From: Herbiconiux ginsengi
Lineage (GTDB): Bacteria > Actinomycetota > Actinomycetes > Actinomycetales > Microbacteriaceae
Assembly: GCF_900107435.1 (NCBI RefSeq)
Contig: NZ_FNPZ01000002.1
Location: 822,979-886,978 of the forward strand
Length of the DNA stretch: 64,000 bases
Direction: 5' to 3'
Below the pieces are notes generated by a model that made no database searches, was not told the DNA's origin, and saw only the letters and a program-made list of their open reading frames with translations. The position numbers and the translations under genes were made by a program. Position 1 is the first letter of the stretch, and the number at the start of each line of letters is the position of its first letter. This document shows, in pieces, positions 53,774-61,484 of this stretch.

Positions 53774-55360
53774 TCAGTCCCGCGGTTTCTGTGCGTCGGC
53801 GTCGTTGAGGAACTCCTCGAACGGCGGGAAGAGCCGCTCGCGGGACACCCGTTCGGCCTCGATGCCGAAGCGCATCAGGTCACGCACGGGCGTGGCATCG
53901 GCGTCGAGCCGTGCGCGCAGCTCCGCGACGCGGTCGAAGGGCGAGATCTCGCCGCCCCGGGATCCGGCCGACGAAGGAGGAGTCGAGATCCCGAGCGCCG
54001 CCTCGAGCGACGCGAGATCGGGCAGCACCCCGAGCCCCGCCGGCACGTCCGGCGACGCGAGCGGAATCTGCGCGGGAGTCGGCACAGGCAGCACGCGCAC
54101 GACGTTCGACACCGCGACGACGTCGCCGTGGGCATTCGACGCCCGCACCCCGATGCGGCCGCTCTGCCGGGCGGTGAACCGCTCCGACACGACCCGCCCG
54201 CCCACGTCGCGCCGGATGTCGGCGCGCCCCGGCATCTCGATGGTGAGCTGCTGCGCCCCCGAGACCTCCACCTCGATTCGCACCTCGTCGCCCTCGGCCA
54301 CGAGCGCCGGACTCACCACGACGCTGCGGATCACGGGCGCGTCGAGATTCTCGATGATCACTCCGCGCAGGTAGGAGTACCACTCGGATGCGGTCGGCCG
54401 CTCCTCGGGCTCGTCGCCCAGGGCGCGGGTCATCATCCGCTGTCCGGCTGCGTCGACCACACCCTGGATGCGCTCGGGGTCCCGGCTCCGCTCGAGCCCG
54501 TCGCCGGCGGGCGCGAGCACCCGCAGAATCAGCAGGCCGAGCTTGTAGCGGTCGGTCGCGACCGTCTGCACCGACGGCGCCCTCGACGTCGACGCATCCG
54601 TCTTCACGAACGATGCGCTCGACGTCGGAACAGCCGCTCCTCCATCGCCGTCGGCGATCTCATCGTCCGCGCCGCTCCCGCCCTCGTCGCCGTCTCCCCC
54701 CACCGTCTCGGGCGCCGCCCACCCGGCACTGTTGCGCTGCAGGGCCCCCTCGCCCGCGAACACCGCACCCTCGCATCCGACCACGAAGGCCTCGGCCACG
54801 TCGCCGACTCCGTACAGCACGGACTTCTCCGAGAGATCGCCGAACACCACGCCATGCCGGTGCATCGTCTCCAGCAGCAGGCACACCCGCGCGAGCACGG
54901 TGCACCGAGCCACCAGATCCCGCTCGGCCACGGCGACCGCGCCGGCCCGCCGGGCCCGCTTCGGTGCGGCGATCAGCCACTTCGCGTTCTGCGGCGTCTT
55001 GCCCGCGCTCTTCTCATCCGAGGGCAGGTAGTAGAACGGATGCGCCGCCAACGGCATCAGGCATCCCACGGCTTCCCCGCCGTCGTCTTCCACCACGGCT
55101 GCCGGCCACGCGGCCACCCCGTCGAGCATCGCCCGCGCCTCCGCGTCGAGCCCCAGCCGCAGGGCGACGAGTCGCGACAGCACGGCGGGGTTCCAGAGTT
55201 CGTCGGCGCGATCGCGCGTTCGCACGAAGGCGAGTCCACCGTGATGGCCGGGCACGGTGAAGCTGTCGAGCCGATAGACGTCGGTGGCGGCGCCGCTCCC
55301 GATCAGTCCCTTGGCGCCGAGGTCGGACTCGCGCAGGCGGATGCCCGCGGCGCGCGACAC
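53774..55360 (-). CDS. Degenerate protein kinase (pseudokinase) with Ig-like and helical C-terminal parts
   Basis: A 528-residue protein. Residues ~15-330 have a Ser/Thr-kinase-like outline: glycine loop KGLIGSGAATDVYRL, a catalytic-loop remnant VVFGDLSEKSVLY, and NSAGWAAPE after the activation segment. The active-site residues are changed: an Arg (FVRTR) where Lys is expected, Ser for the Asn of the loop, and VGCEG where D-F/C-G should be. A beta domain (~335-425) and an acidic helical tail follow. The start GTG 55360 has AGAGGG upstream; GTG 55420 lies inside the conserved promoter element. Confidence 0.75.
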   Translation of the reverse strand: MSRAAGIRLRESDLGAKGLIGSGAATDVYRLDSFTVPGHHGGLAFVRTRDRADELWNPAVLSRLVALRLGLDAEARAMLDGVAAWPAAVVEDDGGEAVGCLMPLAAHPFYYLPSDEKSAGKTPQNAKWLIAAPKRARRAGAVAVAERDLVARCTVLARVCLLLETMHRHGVVFGDLSEKSVLYGVGDVAEAFVVGCEGAVFAGEGALQRNSAGWAAPETVGGDGDEGGSGADDEIADGDGGAAVPTSSASFVKTDASTSRAPSVQTVATDRYKLGLLILRVLAPAGDGLERSRDPERIQGVVDAAGQRMMTRALGDEPEERPTASEWYSYLRGVIIENLDAPVIRSVVVSPALVAEGDEVRIEVEVSGAQQLTIEMPGRADIRRDVGGRVVSERFTARQSGRIGVRASNAHGDVVAVSNVVRVLPVPTPAQIPLASPDVPAGLGVLPDLASLEAALGISTPPSSAGSRGGEISPFDRVAELRARLDADATPVRDLMRFGIEAERVSRERLFPPFEEFLNDADAQKPRD

Positions 55361-55383
55361 GAATCCCTCTTCACCCACACGTT

Positions 55384-55429
55384 CCGACACGAGCAGCGAA
55401 CCTACCCCACCCGCATCCACGTTCCCTGG
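55384..55429 (-). promoter_or_regulatory. Conserved 46-base element, copy 2 (upstream of pseudokinase gene)
   Basis: It matches 51938-51983 at 40 of 46 positions, with GGAAC and GGGTAG in the same places on the minus strand. Placing a promoter here puts the transcript start just before GTG 55360 and argues against the longer reading frame. Confidence 0.6.
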
Positions 55430-55449
55430 AGGTCGCGATTGCGCGGGGG

Positions 55450-55935
55450 CTACCCATCAAGGTGCGCGCGCAGCGCCTCCGTCACCTCTTCGACGGCGTC
55501 GAGACTCGCCTCACCGCCGCCCGCCGCGAACGCGTCGACGAACAGCTCCTGCACCGCCCGCAGGTGCGACGCCGACGCCCGGCGGAACTGTGACGCCCCC
55601 GACGCGGTGAGCACCACCTCGGCCCCCCGGTTGTCGGTCGCGCACGGCTCGCGCACCACGAGCCCACGCGCCTCCATGCGCCCGAGGTGGTGCGACAGCC
55701 GGCTCCGCTCCCAGTCGATCACCGACGCCAGATCGGATGACCGGAGCCGCTTGCCCTCCGCCTCGGAGAGCGCGAGCAGCACAGAGTAGTCCCCCGTCGA
55801 CAGCCCCGACTCGGCCTGCAGCCGGGCCGCGAGCAGAGAACGGATGCGGTCACCCGTCTCCACGAAGTCGCGCCACACCCGGAGCTCCTCCGCGGTCGGC
55901 GACTTGCGGCTCCGCACCGCCTGGGAATTTTCCAC
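55450..55935 (-). CDS. MarR-family transcriptional regulator (LLM-linked)
   Basis: A 161-residue regulator: STGDYSVLLALSEAEGKRLRSSDLASVIDWERSRLSHHLGRMEARGLVVREPCATDNRGAEVVLTASG. The start is GTG 55935, preceded by AGGAGGAG; the ATG at 55959 is inside the operator palindrome. It is divergent from the LLM-class oxidoreductase operon, with TTGACATGTCAA between. Confidence 0.9.
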   Translation of the reverse strand: MENSQAVRSRKSPTAEELRVWRDFVETGDRIRSLLAARLQAESGLSTGDYSVLLALSEAEGKRLRSSDLASVIDWERSRLSHHLGRMEARGLVVREPCATDNRGAEVVLTASGASQFRRASASHLRAVQELFVDAFAAGGGEASLDAVEEVTEALRAHLDG

Positions 55936-55947
55936 GACTCCTCCTAG

Positions 55948-55959
55948 TTGACATGTCAA
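55948..55959. promoter_or_regulatory. Palindrome TTGACATGTCAA, probable operator/-35
   Basis: A perfect 12-base palindrome that also contains TTGACA, a consensus -35 hexamer in either direction. It lies between the divergent MarR and LLM genes, and MarR binding there would block polymerase on both. Confidence 0.6.
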
Positions 55960-56007
55960 TCATATAGACGCGAAGATGGACGCGTCAATCACTTCAGGAG
56001 GCATCCC

Positions 56008-57078
56008 GTGACCACTGGTTCGATCGAATTCGGACTGAACTCCTTCGGCGACGTGCCGACCGACGGCGCCCGCACCCTGTCCGACGCCGAGACGGTGCGT
56101 CTGCTCATCGAGGAGGCGAAGCTCGCCGAGAAGGTGGGCCTCGACATCTTCAGCATCGGCGAGCACTACCGCGAGGGCTACGTCGACTCGGCCGGCCCCG
56201 TGCTGCTGGCCGGTATGGCCACGGCGACCGAGCGCATCCGTCTCGGCACCTCGGTCACCGTACTGAGCACGAACGATCCGGTGCGCCTCTACAACGAGTT
56301 CTCCACGCTCGACGCCCTCTCGAACGGGCGGGCGCAGCTTGTGCTGGGTCGTGCGTCGCAGACGCAGTCGTTTCCGCTGTTCGGCTACAACCTCGAAGAC
56401 TACGAGACGCTCTTCGAAGAGAAGCTCGACCTCTTCATGAAGCTGCAGCGTGAGATGCCGACGACCTGGTCGGGCTCCGTGCGTGCCCCGCTCGTCGAGC
56501 AGACGCTGCATCCCACGATGCGCCCCGGCGGCATCCCCACCTGGATCGGCGTCGGCGGCAGCCCGAACTCCGTCATCCGCGCGGCGCACTACGGCCTGCC
56601 GCTCATGCTGGCGATCATCGGCGGTGAGCCGCACCGTTTCGCGGGTCACGTCGACCTGTACTTCCGGGCGCTCGAGCAGTTCGGCAAGCCGATGCAGCCG
56701 GTCGGGCAGCACGCGCTGGGCCTGATCGCCGACACCGACGAGGAGGCGTCCGAGACCTGGTGGAAGTCGTGGCAGCCGCTGATCACGCAGATGGGTCAGG
56801 AGCGCGGTTTCTACCCGCCGACTCGCGAGCGCTATGAACTCGAGCTGGCGACGGGCGCGCTGTTCGTGGGCTCGCCAGAGACCGTGGCGCAAAAGATCGT
56901 GCGCATGACGAAGGAACTGCAGATCAGCCGCTTCGACCTCAAGTACGACATCGGCGGCCTGTCGGTGGATGCACGGTCGCGCACGATCGAGCTGCTCGGC
57001 ACGCAGGTCGCGCCGCGCGTGCGGGAGCTGCTCGCCGCCGAGTCGCAGCTGGAGACGGCGGGTGCGACGCATGAGTGA
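56008..57078 (+). CDS. LLM-class (bacterial luciferase-like) flavin or F420 oxidoreductase
   Basis: A 356-residue TIM-barrel monooxygenase-like protein. Recognisable stretches are EKVGLDIFSIGEHYREGYVDSAGPVLLAGMATATERIRLGTSVTVLS, FSTLDALSNGRAQLVLGRAS and IPTWIGVGGSPNSVIRAAHYGLPL. The start GTG 56008 follows AGGAGG (55996-56001). Its 3' end overlaps the next gene by eight bases. That neighbour resembles an F420-NADP reductase, which favours F420 or FMN supplied by the partner. Substrate unknown. Confidence 0.9.
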   Translation: MTTGSIEFGLNSFGDVPTDGARTLSDAETVRLLIEEAKLAEKVGLDIFSIGEHYREGYVDSAGPVLLAGMATATERIRLGTSVTVLSTNDPVRLYNEFSTLDALSNGRAQLVLGRASQTQSFPLFGYNLEDYETLFEEKLDLFMKLQREMPTTWSGSVRAPLVEQTLHPTMRPGGIPTWIGVGGSPNSVIRAAHYGLPLMLAIIGGEPHRFAGHVDLYFRALEQFGKPMQPVGQHALGLIADTDEEASETWWKSWQPLITQMGQERGFYPPTRERYELELATGALFVGSPETVAQKIVRMTKELQISRFDLKYDIGGLSVDARSRTIELLGTQVAPRVRELLAAESQLETAGATHE

Positions 57079-57778
57079 CCTGCAGTCCACCCTCCCCACC
57101 ATCGGCATCCTGGGCGCCGGAAAGGTCGGCACCGTGCTCAGCCGCCTGCTCCTCGCCGCCGGCTACCCCGTGCACATCGCGGGCTCCGGCAGCCCGGCGA
57201 AGATCTCGCTCATCATCGACGTGCTCGCACCCGGCGCCGTCGCGATGACGGCTGCGGATGTCGCCCGCACCTCCGACATCGTCATCCTCGCCCTCCCCCT
57301 GGGCAAGTACCGTTCGATCCCGGCCGACCTCCTCGAGGGCAAGCTCGTCGTCGACGCCATGAACTACTGGTGGGAGGTCGACGGCATCCGCGACGACCTC
57401 AACGACCCCCGCGTCTCGACGAGCGAGCTGATCCAGTCATTTCTCCCCACGTCGCGCGTCGTGAAGGCCTACAACCACATGGGCTACCACGACCTCGACG
57501 AGGGCCCCACGCCCGCAGGCACGCCGGGCCGCAAGGCGATCGGCATCGCGGGCGACGACGACCTGGCCCTGTCCGACGTGGCCGCGCTGGTGGACGCATC
57601 CGGCTTCGACCCGGTGCTCGTCGGATCCCTCCGCGACAGCATCGCCCTCCAGCCCGGCAGCGAGCTCTTCGGTGCCAACTTCACCGCCTCCGGCGTCCAG
57701 GATGCGCTGACCCGCTTCCCGACCACGGAGCGCGGTCTCGAGGTGGCGGCGGCCCGGGAACAGGAGATCGCGGCGTAG
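57071..57778 (+). CDS. NADPH-dependent F420 reductase-like protein
   Basis: A 235-residue Rossmann protein of the F420H2:NADP oxidoreductase/NAD-binding_2 group. The N-terminal dinucleotide motif is IGILGAGKVGTVLSRLLLAAGYPVHIAGSGSP, with LALPLGKYRSIPADLLEGKLVVDAMNYWWE and VVKAYNHMGY further on. It probably provides reduced cofactor to, or shares it with, the LLM enzyme with which it is translationally coupled (ATGAGTGA overlap). Confidence 0.87.
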   Translation: MSDLQSTLPTIGILGAGKVGTVLSRLLLAAGYPVHIAGSGSPAKISLIIDVLAPGAVAMTAADVARTSDIVILALPLGKYRSIPADLLEGKLVVDAMNYWWEVDGIRDDLNDPRVSTSELIQSFLPTSRVVKAYNHMGYHDLDEGPTPAGTPGRKAIGIAGDDDLALSDVAALVDASGFDPVLVGSLRDSIALQPGSELFGANFTASGVQDALTRFPTTERGLEVAAAREQEIAA

Positions 57779-57788
57779 CACCGCGGAA

Positions 57789-59465
57789 TCATCCGATCCC
57801 GAACATCCTCCCGTCCGAGAACCCGACGACGTAGCCTCCGGCCGATTCCCATCGTTCATCCGACGCGATGGGGATCGTCCACAGTTCCTCTCCGCTCACG
57901 GCATCGAAGGCGGTGGCCGTTCCCGATCCGGGAATCACCCCGTCGAACACCCTCTGACCGCCGGTGCCGTACCCACCAGACAATTCGTAATCCACGGCCG
58001 ATCCGAGCGAACCCGGATCGCGACGCGCGCCGACATCGACAGCGTCACCAGTCGCGTAGTCGAATGCGCAGCGTTTGTACACGTCCACCAGCACGCCGTC
58101 CGGTTGCAGTGTGAAGAACGCCGAACTCCGATCGAAGCTCGCAGGATCGACATCGCAGGCCGTCGCATCCGCCGTCCACTTCGCCTGCCCGGTGAGGCCC
58201 TCGATGAGCTCGAGCTGGTTTCCTGCGGTGAACAAGGCGAGGTCGCTGCCGTCGTTCAGGGCGATGGCAGCCGGCTTCTGGCCCGGAAGGTCGACCCGAC
58301 CGATGGCGATTCCGGATTCGCTTTCCCGACTCCAGAACTCATTTCCGGCATCGTCGATTCCCGCGATCGCCGACGGGACGCCGTAGGGGGTGAACCCTGT
58401 CTCCCGAAGAGTGAAGCCGTCGAAGTAGATGTACGAGCGCTCGGGCACCCCCGCCGCCATCACGGCACCGGTGTCAGCGTCGAGCACGTCGTCGGCCCAA
58501 CCGCTACCGTCCCGCAAGTAGGGCACGTTCAGAACGGAGCTCGAATTGCCGATCGGGTTGTAGCCCAGCACCTGGTCGGCAGTGATCTCATGCGACCACA
58601 GCGGGGTGCCGAGCGACATGGGATCCGCTCGCCTGACCGACCACTCCGTGGTCGGCTGACCGTCGGCATCCAGGCGCGGGGCGGTGTAGATCACGTCTCC
58701 GGATTCTCCGGGCACGGCATTCAGCTCTCTGATCGAGTAGCCGTCCGGCACGGTGACAGGGCCCAGTGTCTCGCCGGTGGCCAGCTCGAGCACTTCTGCC
58801 GGCCCGACGCCGGCCATCCGGTCCCAGATGAGCACACGCCCTGAGGTCCCCAGCAGGCGCGCCGTGGTCGAATCGCCGTCCGAGGGCTCCCAGCTCCAGT
58901 CCCTGCTCCACACGATGGAACCGGCGGCGGTGTCGACCAGCGTGACCGCGAGCCGATTCGAAGAGACATCGCAATGGTCGGGCGATGCACTGGCAGCGAT
59001 CAGACTCTGCTGAACGACGGCGTATCCGTCGGAGACGTCGATCACCGTGTCGTACGTGCATCCGGGCGCTCCACCAAGTGCCGGCAGGTCGATTGACCAC
59101 AGCGGTGACGCCCCAGGCGCCGAGACGATGTCGTGAGGCATGATCCGGTCGCCGGTGATGGCCAGCGAATGCGACGGTGCAGTCGGCGTGGGGGCGGGCG
59201 TGGCCGCTTCGGTGGCCGACGGCGAGGGCGCGGGCGATGAGGATGTGGTGACCGGCGCCGGCGCCCCGACGGTGAAGAGCGAACCGCCCGAGAGCGCGAC
59301 CGCGACCGCCGTGCCCCCGAAGGTCACTCCGAGCGCCGCCAATACCGCTGCGAGTGTAATACGGAAGTGCACCCGGCGGGCTCGTGCGGGCTCAGCTTCC
59401 ACGGTCTGGGTGAGCATGGTTCGGATGGCTGCGCTGCGCTCGGGGTCGAATCGTGGCTCGTTCAC
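57789..59465 (-). CDS. Membrane-anchored PQQ-like beta-propeller protein, sigma-factor partner
   Basis: A 558-residue protein. A short cytoplasmic segment (residues 1-32, NEPRFDPERSAAIRTMLTQTV) precedes one transmembrane helix (ITLAAVLAALGVTFGGTAVAVAL), a Pro/Thr/Ser stalk (~65-95) and an extracytoplasmic domain of PQQ/WD40-like repeats. The repeats include LWSIDLPAL, SIVWSRDWSW, NEFWSRESESG, AKWTADATACD and EELWTIPIAS. GTG 59465 overlaps the sigma-factor stop (GTGA), with GGAGGTG upstream. It may act as an anti-sigma/sensor, although no zinc-type anti-sigma motif is seen. Confidence 0.8.
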   Translation of the reverse strand: MNEPRFDPERSAAIRTMLTQTVEAEPARARRVHFRITLAAVLAALGVTFGGTAVAVALSGGSLFTVGAPAPVTTSSSPAPSPSATEAATPAPTPTAPSHSLAITGDRIMPHDIVSAPGASPLWSIDLPALGGAPGCTYDTVIDVSDGYAVVQQSLIAASASPDHCDVSSNRLAVTLVDTAAGSIVWSRDWSWEPSDGDSTTARLLGTSGRVLIWDRMAGVGPAEVLELATGETLGPVTVPDGYSIRELNAVPGESGDVIYTAPRLDADGQPTTEWSVRRADPMSLGTPLWSHEITADQVLGYNPIGNSSSVLNVPYLRDGSGWADDVLDADTGAVMAAGVPERSYIYFDGFTLRETGFTPYGVPSAIAGIDDAGNEFWSRESESGIAIGRVDLPGQKPAAIALNDGSDLALFTAGNQLELIEGLTGQAKWTADATACDVDPASFDRSSAFFTLQPDGVLVDVYKRCAFDYATGDAVDVGARRDPGSLGSAVDYELSGGYGTGGQRVFDGVIPGSGTATAFDAVSGEELWTIPIASDERWESAGGYVVGFSDGRMFGIG

Positions 59466-60058
59466 TTCCCACCTCCTACGGTGCTCATGGTGTTGAATCC
59501 GTCGCTGTTCAGGTCGGCGAGACGCTTCTTCGCCCGCGAGAGTCGCGACTTCACGGTGCCGTCCGGCACTCCGAGCGCCGCAGCGGCCTGTGCTTGAGTG
59601 AGTCCTTCGATCACGCAGAGGGTGATCACGTCTTGATCTGCTTTCGACAAGCTCGAAAATGCCCGACGCACCTGAGCATCGCGCGCATCCTGGTCGATCC
59701 GCTCTCCGACCGATTCGGCGTGGTCGGGCTGCTCGTCGTGGAGTGACGGCTTCGGCAACCGGGAGAGCGCGGCACGGTATCGACGCTTGCCGCGTTCGAC
59801 GTTGCGCACCACGTTGTTGGTCGTGACCAGAAGCCACGGCATCACAGAGCCGTCGACGAGTCTCACTGAAGCCCGTCTGCGCCACGCCTCGAGAAAGACG
59901 AGCGCCGTCACGTCCTCCGCATCGTGCGGCTCACGGATGAGTCGGAGCGCCTGCCCGAACACCCGGTCCCGATGCAGATCGTAGATCGACGCGAACGCCG
60001 CGGAGTCGCCCGCGCATGCCGCGGCCCACGTCTCCGCCTCCTGGTTTTGCATCCCCAT
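59462..60058 (-). CDS. ECF-type RNA polymerase sigma factor
   Basis: A 198-residue sigma-70 family protein. Region 2 is AFASIYDLHRDRVFGQALRLIREPHDAEDVTALVFLEAWRRRASVRLVDGSVMPWLLVTTNNVVRN. Region 4 is RRAFSSLSKADQDVITLCVIEGLTQAQAAAALGVPDGTVKSRLSRAKKRL. Starts at ATG 60058, ATG 60052 or GTG 60064 are equally possible. The frame stays open upstream to 60394 with coding-like codon use. The gene is coupled to the beta-propeller membrane protein downstream. Confidence 0.9.
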   Translation of the reverse strand: MGMQNQEAETWAAACAGDSAAFASIYDLHRDRVFGQALRLIREPHDAEDVTALVFLEAWRRRASVRLVDGSVMPWLLVTTNNVVRNVERGKRRYRAALSRLPKPSLHDEQPDHAESVGERIDQDARDAQVRRAFSSLSKADQDVITLCVIEGLTQAQAAAALGVPDGTVKSRLSRAKKRLADLNSDGFNTMSTVGGGK

Positions 60059-60432
60059 ACCCACTAATGTCCACTCGCCTCGCAAGTGTTCCATATTGCC
60101 GTCAGCCGGGGTCAGGAAGTTTCCGCGCGCACCCGGGGCCGGCGGGCTCTGCGACGGGTCGAGGAGGCTCTCCGGCCGCAGCTTCTGGGTATCGCCGTCG
60201 AGGATGCCCGCGCCCGTTCCGAGCGCGGGGCCCCTCGTCAGCACGTCGTCGGTCGTGGAGACGATCTCGCCGGCCGTCCAGGCCCACGACGTGTTCCAGT
60301 CAGTCGAGTCGGTGGGGTTGTCAGGCGTCGAGGCGTCGCCGTTCAGCGTGAATCCGCGCGCGCAGGGCTCCGGCATGGCCGGTTGTTCCGACATCAGGTG
60401 ATCCGTCGGAGGAGACGAGTAGCGTGGCCGCC
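60059..60432. other. Upstream region with in-frame coding-like extension of the sigma gene
   Basis: On the minus strand, 60394-60065 is a stop-free, GC3-biased frame continuous with the sigma factor. It begins MSEQPAMPEPCARGF and is rich in Asp, Thr and Pro with no sigma-like motif. It could be an N-terminal extension, a fused gene remnant, or chance. No other gene is seen before the small membrane protein at 60433. Confidence 0.4.
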
Positions 60433-60642
60433 ATGAGAAGCAGAGCCGGGCGCACAGCGCTCATCGTCGTCGGTGTCGTCGCCCTGCTGGTCGGGGTCGT
60501 CTTCGCGGGACAGGGCGCGAACCTGATCCCGGGAAGCTCCATGACCGGCGACCGCACGTGGCTCTACATCGGCCTGGCCCTCGCGCTCGTCGGCGTCGTG
60601 CTGCTCGTGCTCGGCGTGCGGCGTCGCAAGGACGGCAGCTGA
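60433..60642 (+). CDS. Small two-helix membrane protein
   Basis: A 69-residue protein with two transmembrane helices (ALIVVGVVALLVGVVFAGQGA and WLYIGLALALVGVVLLVLGV) joined by a short NLIPGSSMTGDRT loop and ending in a basic tail. I recognise this pattern from many actinobacterial genomes but it has no known function. ATG 60433 is chosen; GTG 60424 would add three residues. Confidence 0.7.
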   Translation: MRSRAGRTALIVVGVVALLVGVVFAGQGANLIPGSSMTGDRTWLYIGLALALVGVVLLVLGVRRRKDGS

Positions 60643-60737
60643 CCTCCGACTACTGAAGCCTCTTGGGATGAACAGCTGGTGGGGCATTCTCTCTGGAGAG
60701 ATACTTGAGGCCAATTGAGATATACGCAGGAGAACGG

Positions 60738-60953
60738 ATGCCCGCCACGAAGACGAAGAAGCTCATCGGCTTCACCGAGGAGCAGGTAGCCCTCATCGAC
60801 GAGCTCGCAACTCGTCAGGGCACGACGTTCACGGCGATAGTCTCCGACGCCGTGAACGAGTACACCTCAGTGCGCGCCAACGCCAAGGATCAGATCCTCG
60901 ACCGCCTCCTGATCGAGCACGGAGACGTGATCGATCGCCTGTCGCGTACGTGA
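60738..60953 (+). CDS. Antitoxin-like ribbon-helix-helix protein of a Doc-type TA pair
   Basis: A 71-residue protein: KKLIGFTEEQVALIDELATRQGTTFTAIVSDAVNEYTS, the strand-helix-helix layout of a DNA-binding antitoxin. A C-terminal helix (DRLLIEHGDVIDRLSRT) would bind the toxin. AGGAGAA precedes ATG 60738. Its stop overlaps the toxin GTG start (GTGA at 60950-60953). It probably represses its own operon. Confidence 0.8.
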   Translation: MPATKTKKLIGFTEEQVALIDELATRQGTTFTAIVSDAVNEYTSVRANAKDQILDRLLIEHGDVIDRLSRT

Positions 60954-61353
60954 GCGTCGCGGTCGTCACGTTTCCCGAAGCGCTCCTATCATCGGCCGTC
61001 TCTTCAACACGGATCGGCCCGAGAAGCCGGTTCGTGATTCAGCCCTGCTCCTCTCAGCGCTCGATCGCCAATCGGCCTCGATGTTCGGGCAAGAGGCGTA
61101 CCCGGGAATCCATCACAAGGCGGCCGCCCTGCTCCACGGCCTCACCAAGAACCACTCGCTCTTCGACGGCAACAAGCGCCTCGCACTCGTGACCGCGCTC
61201 TACCTCTACGCGAAGAACGGATATTGGAACACCACCGACATCGAGGCCGAGTACGACTTCATTGCCATCGCGTCAGACGAAATCGACTCCATCGACGAGA
61301 TCGCTGCGTGGCTGAGCACGCGCTTCGTCCCGTCCGACCGGTCCCCCCTGTGA
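60950..61353 (+). pseudogene. Doc/Fic-type toxin gene with a 1-base frameshift
   Basis: The front (GTG 60950: SVAVVTFPEAL) and the rest (IIGRLFNTDRPEKPVRDSALLLSALDRQSASMFGQEAYPGIHHKAAALLHGLTKNHSLFDGNKRLAL...) are in different frames. Adding one base near 60985 joins them into a normal ~130-residue Doc protein. The Fic-type motif HSLFDGNKR is intact. An internal ATG at 61081 could still make a 90-residue C-terminal piece carrying the motif. The deletion is not in a homopolymer. Doc toxins modify EF-Tu; activity here is doubtful. Confidence 0.75.
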
Positions 61354-61484
61354 CAAGGCGCCCAGATCTCCCCCGCGCGGCGGACCCCACTCCCCCCAGA
61401 GCCTGATCCCCCGCGGCCTCCGCCTCGCGATGATGAGTAGACCGCATTCACCCGAGGCGGCTCAGCTCCAACCGATCGGTTCTC

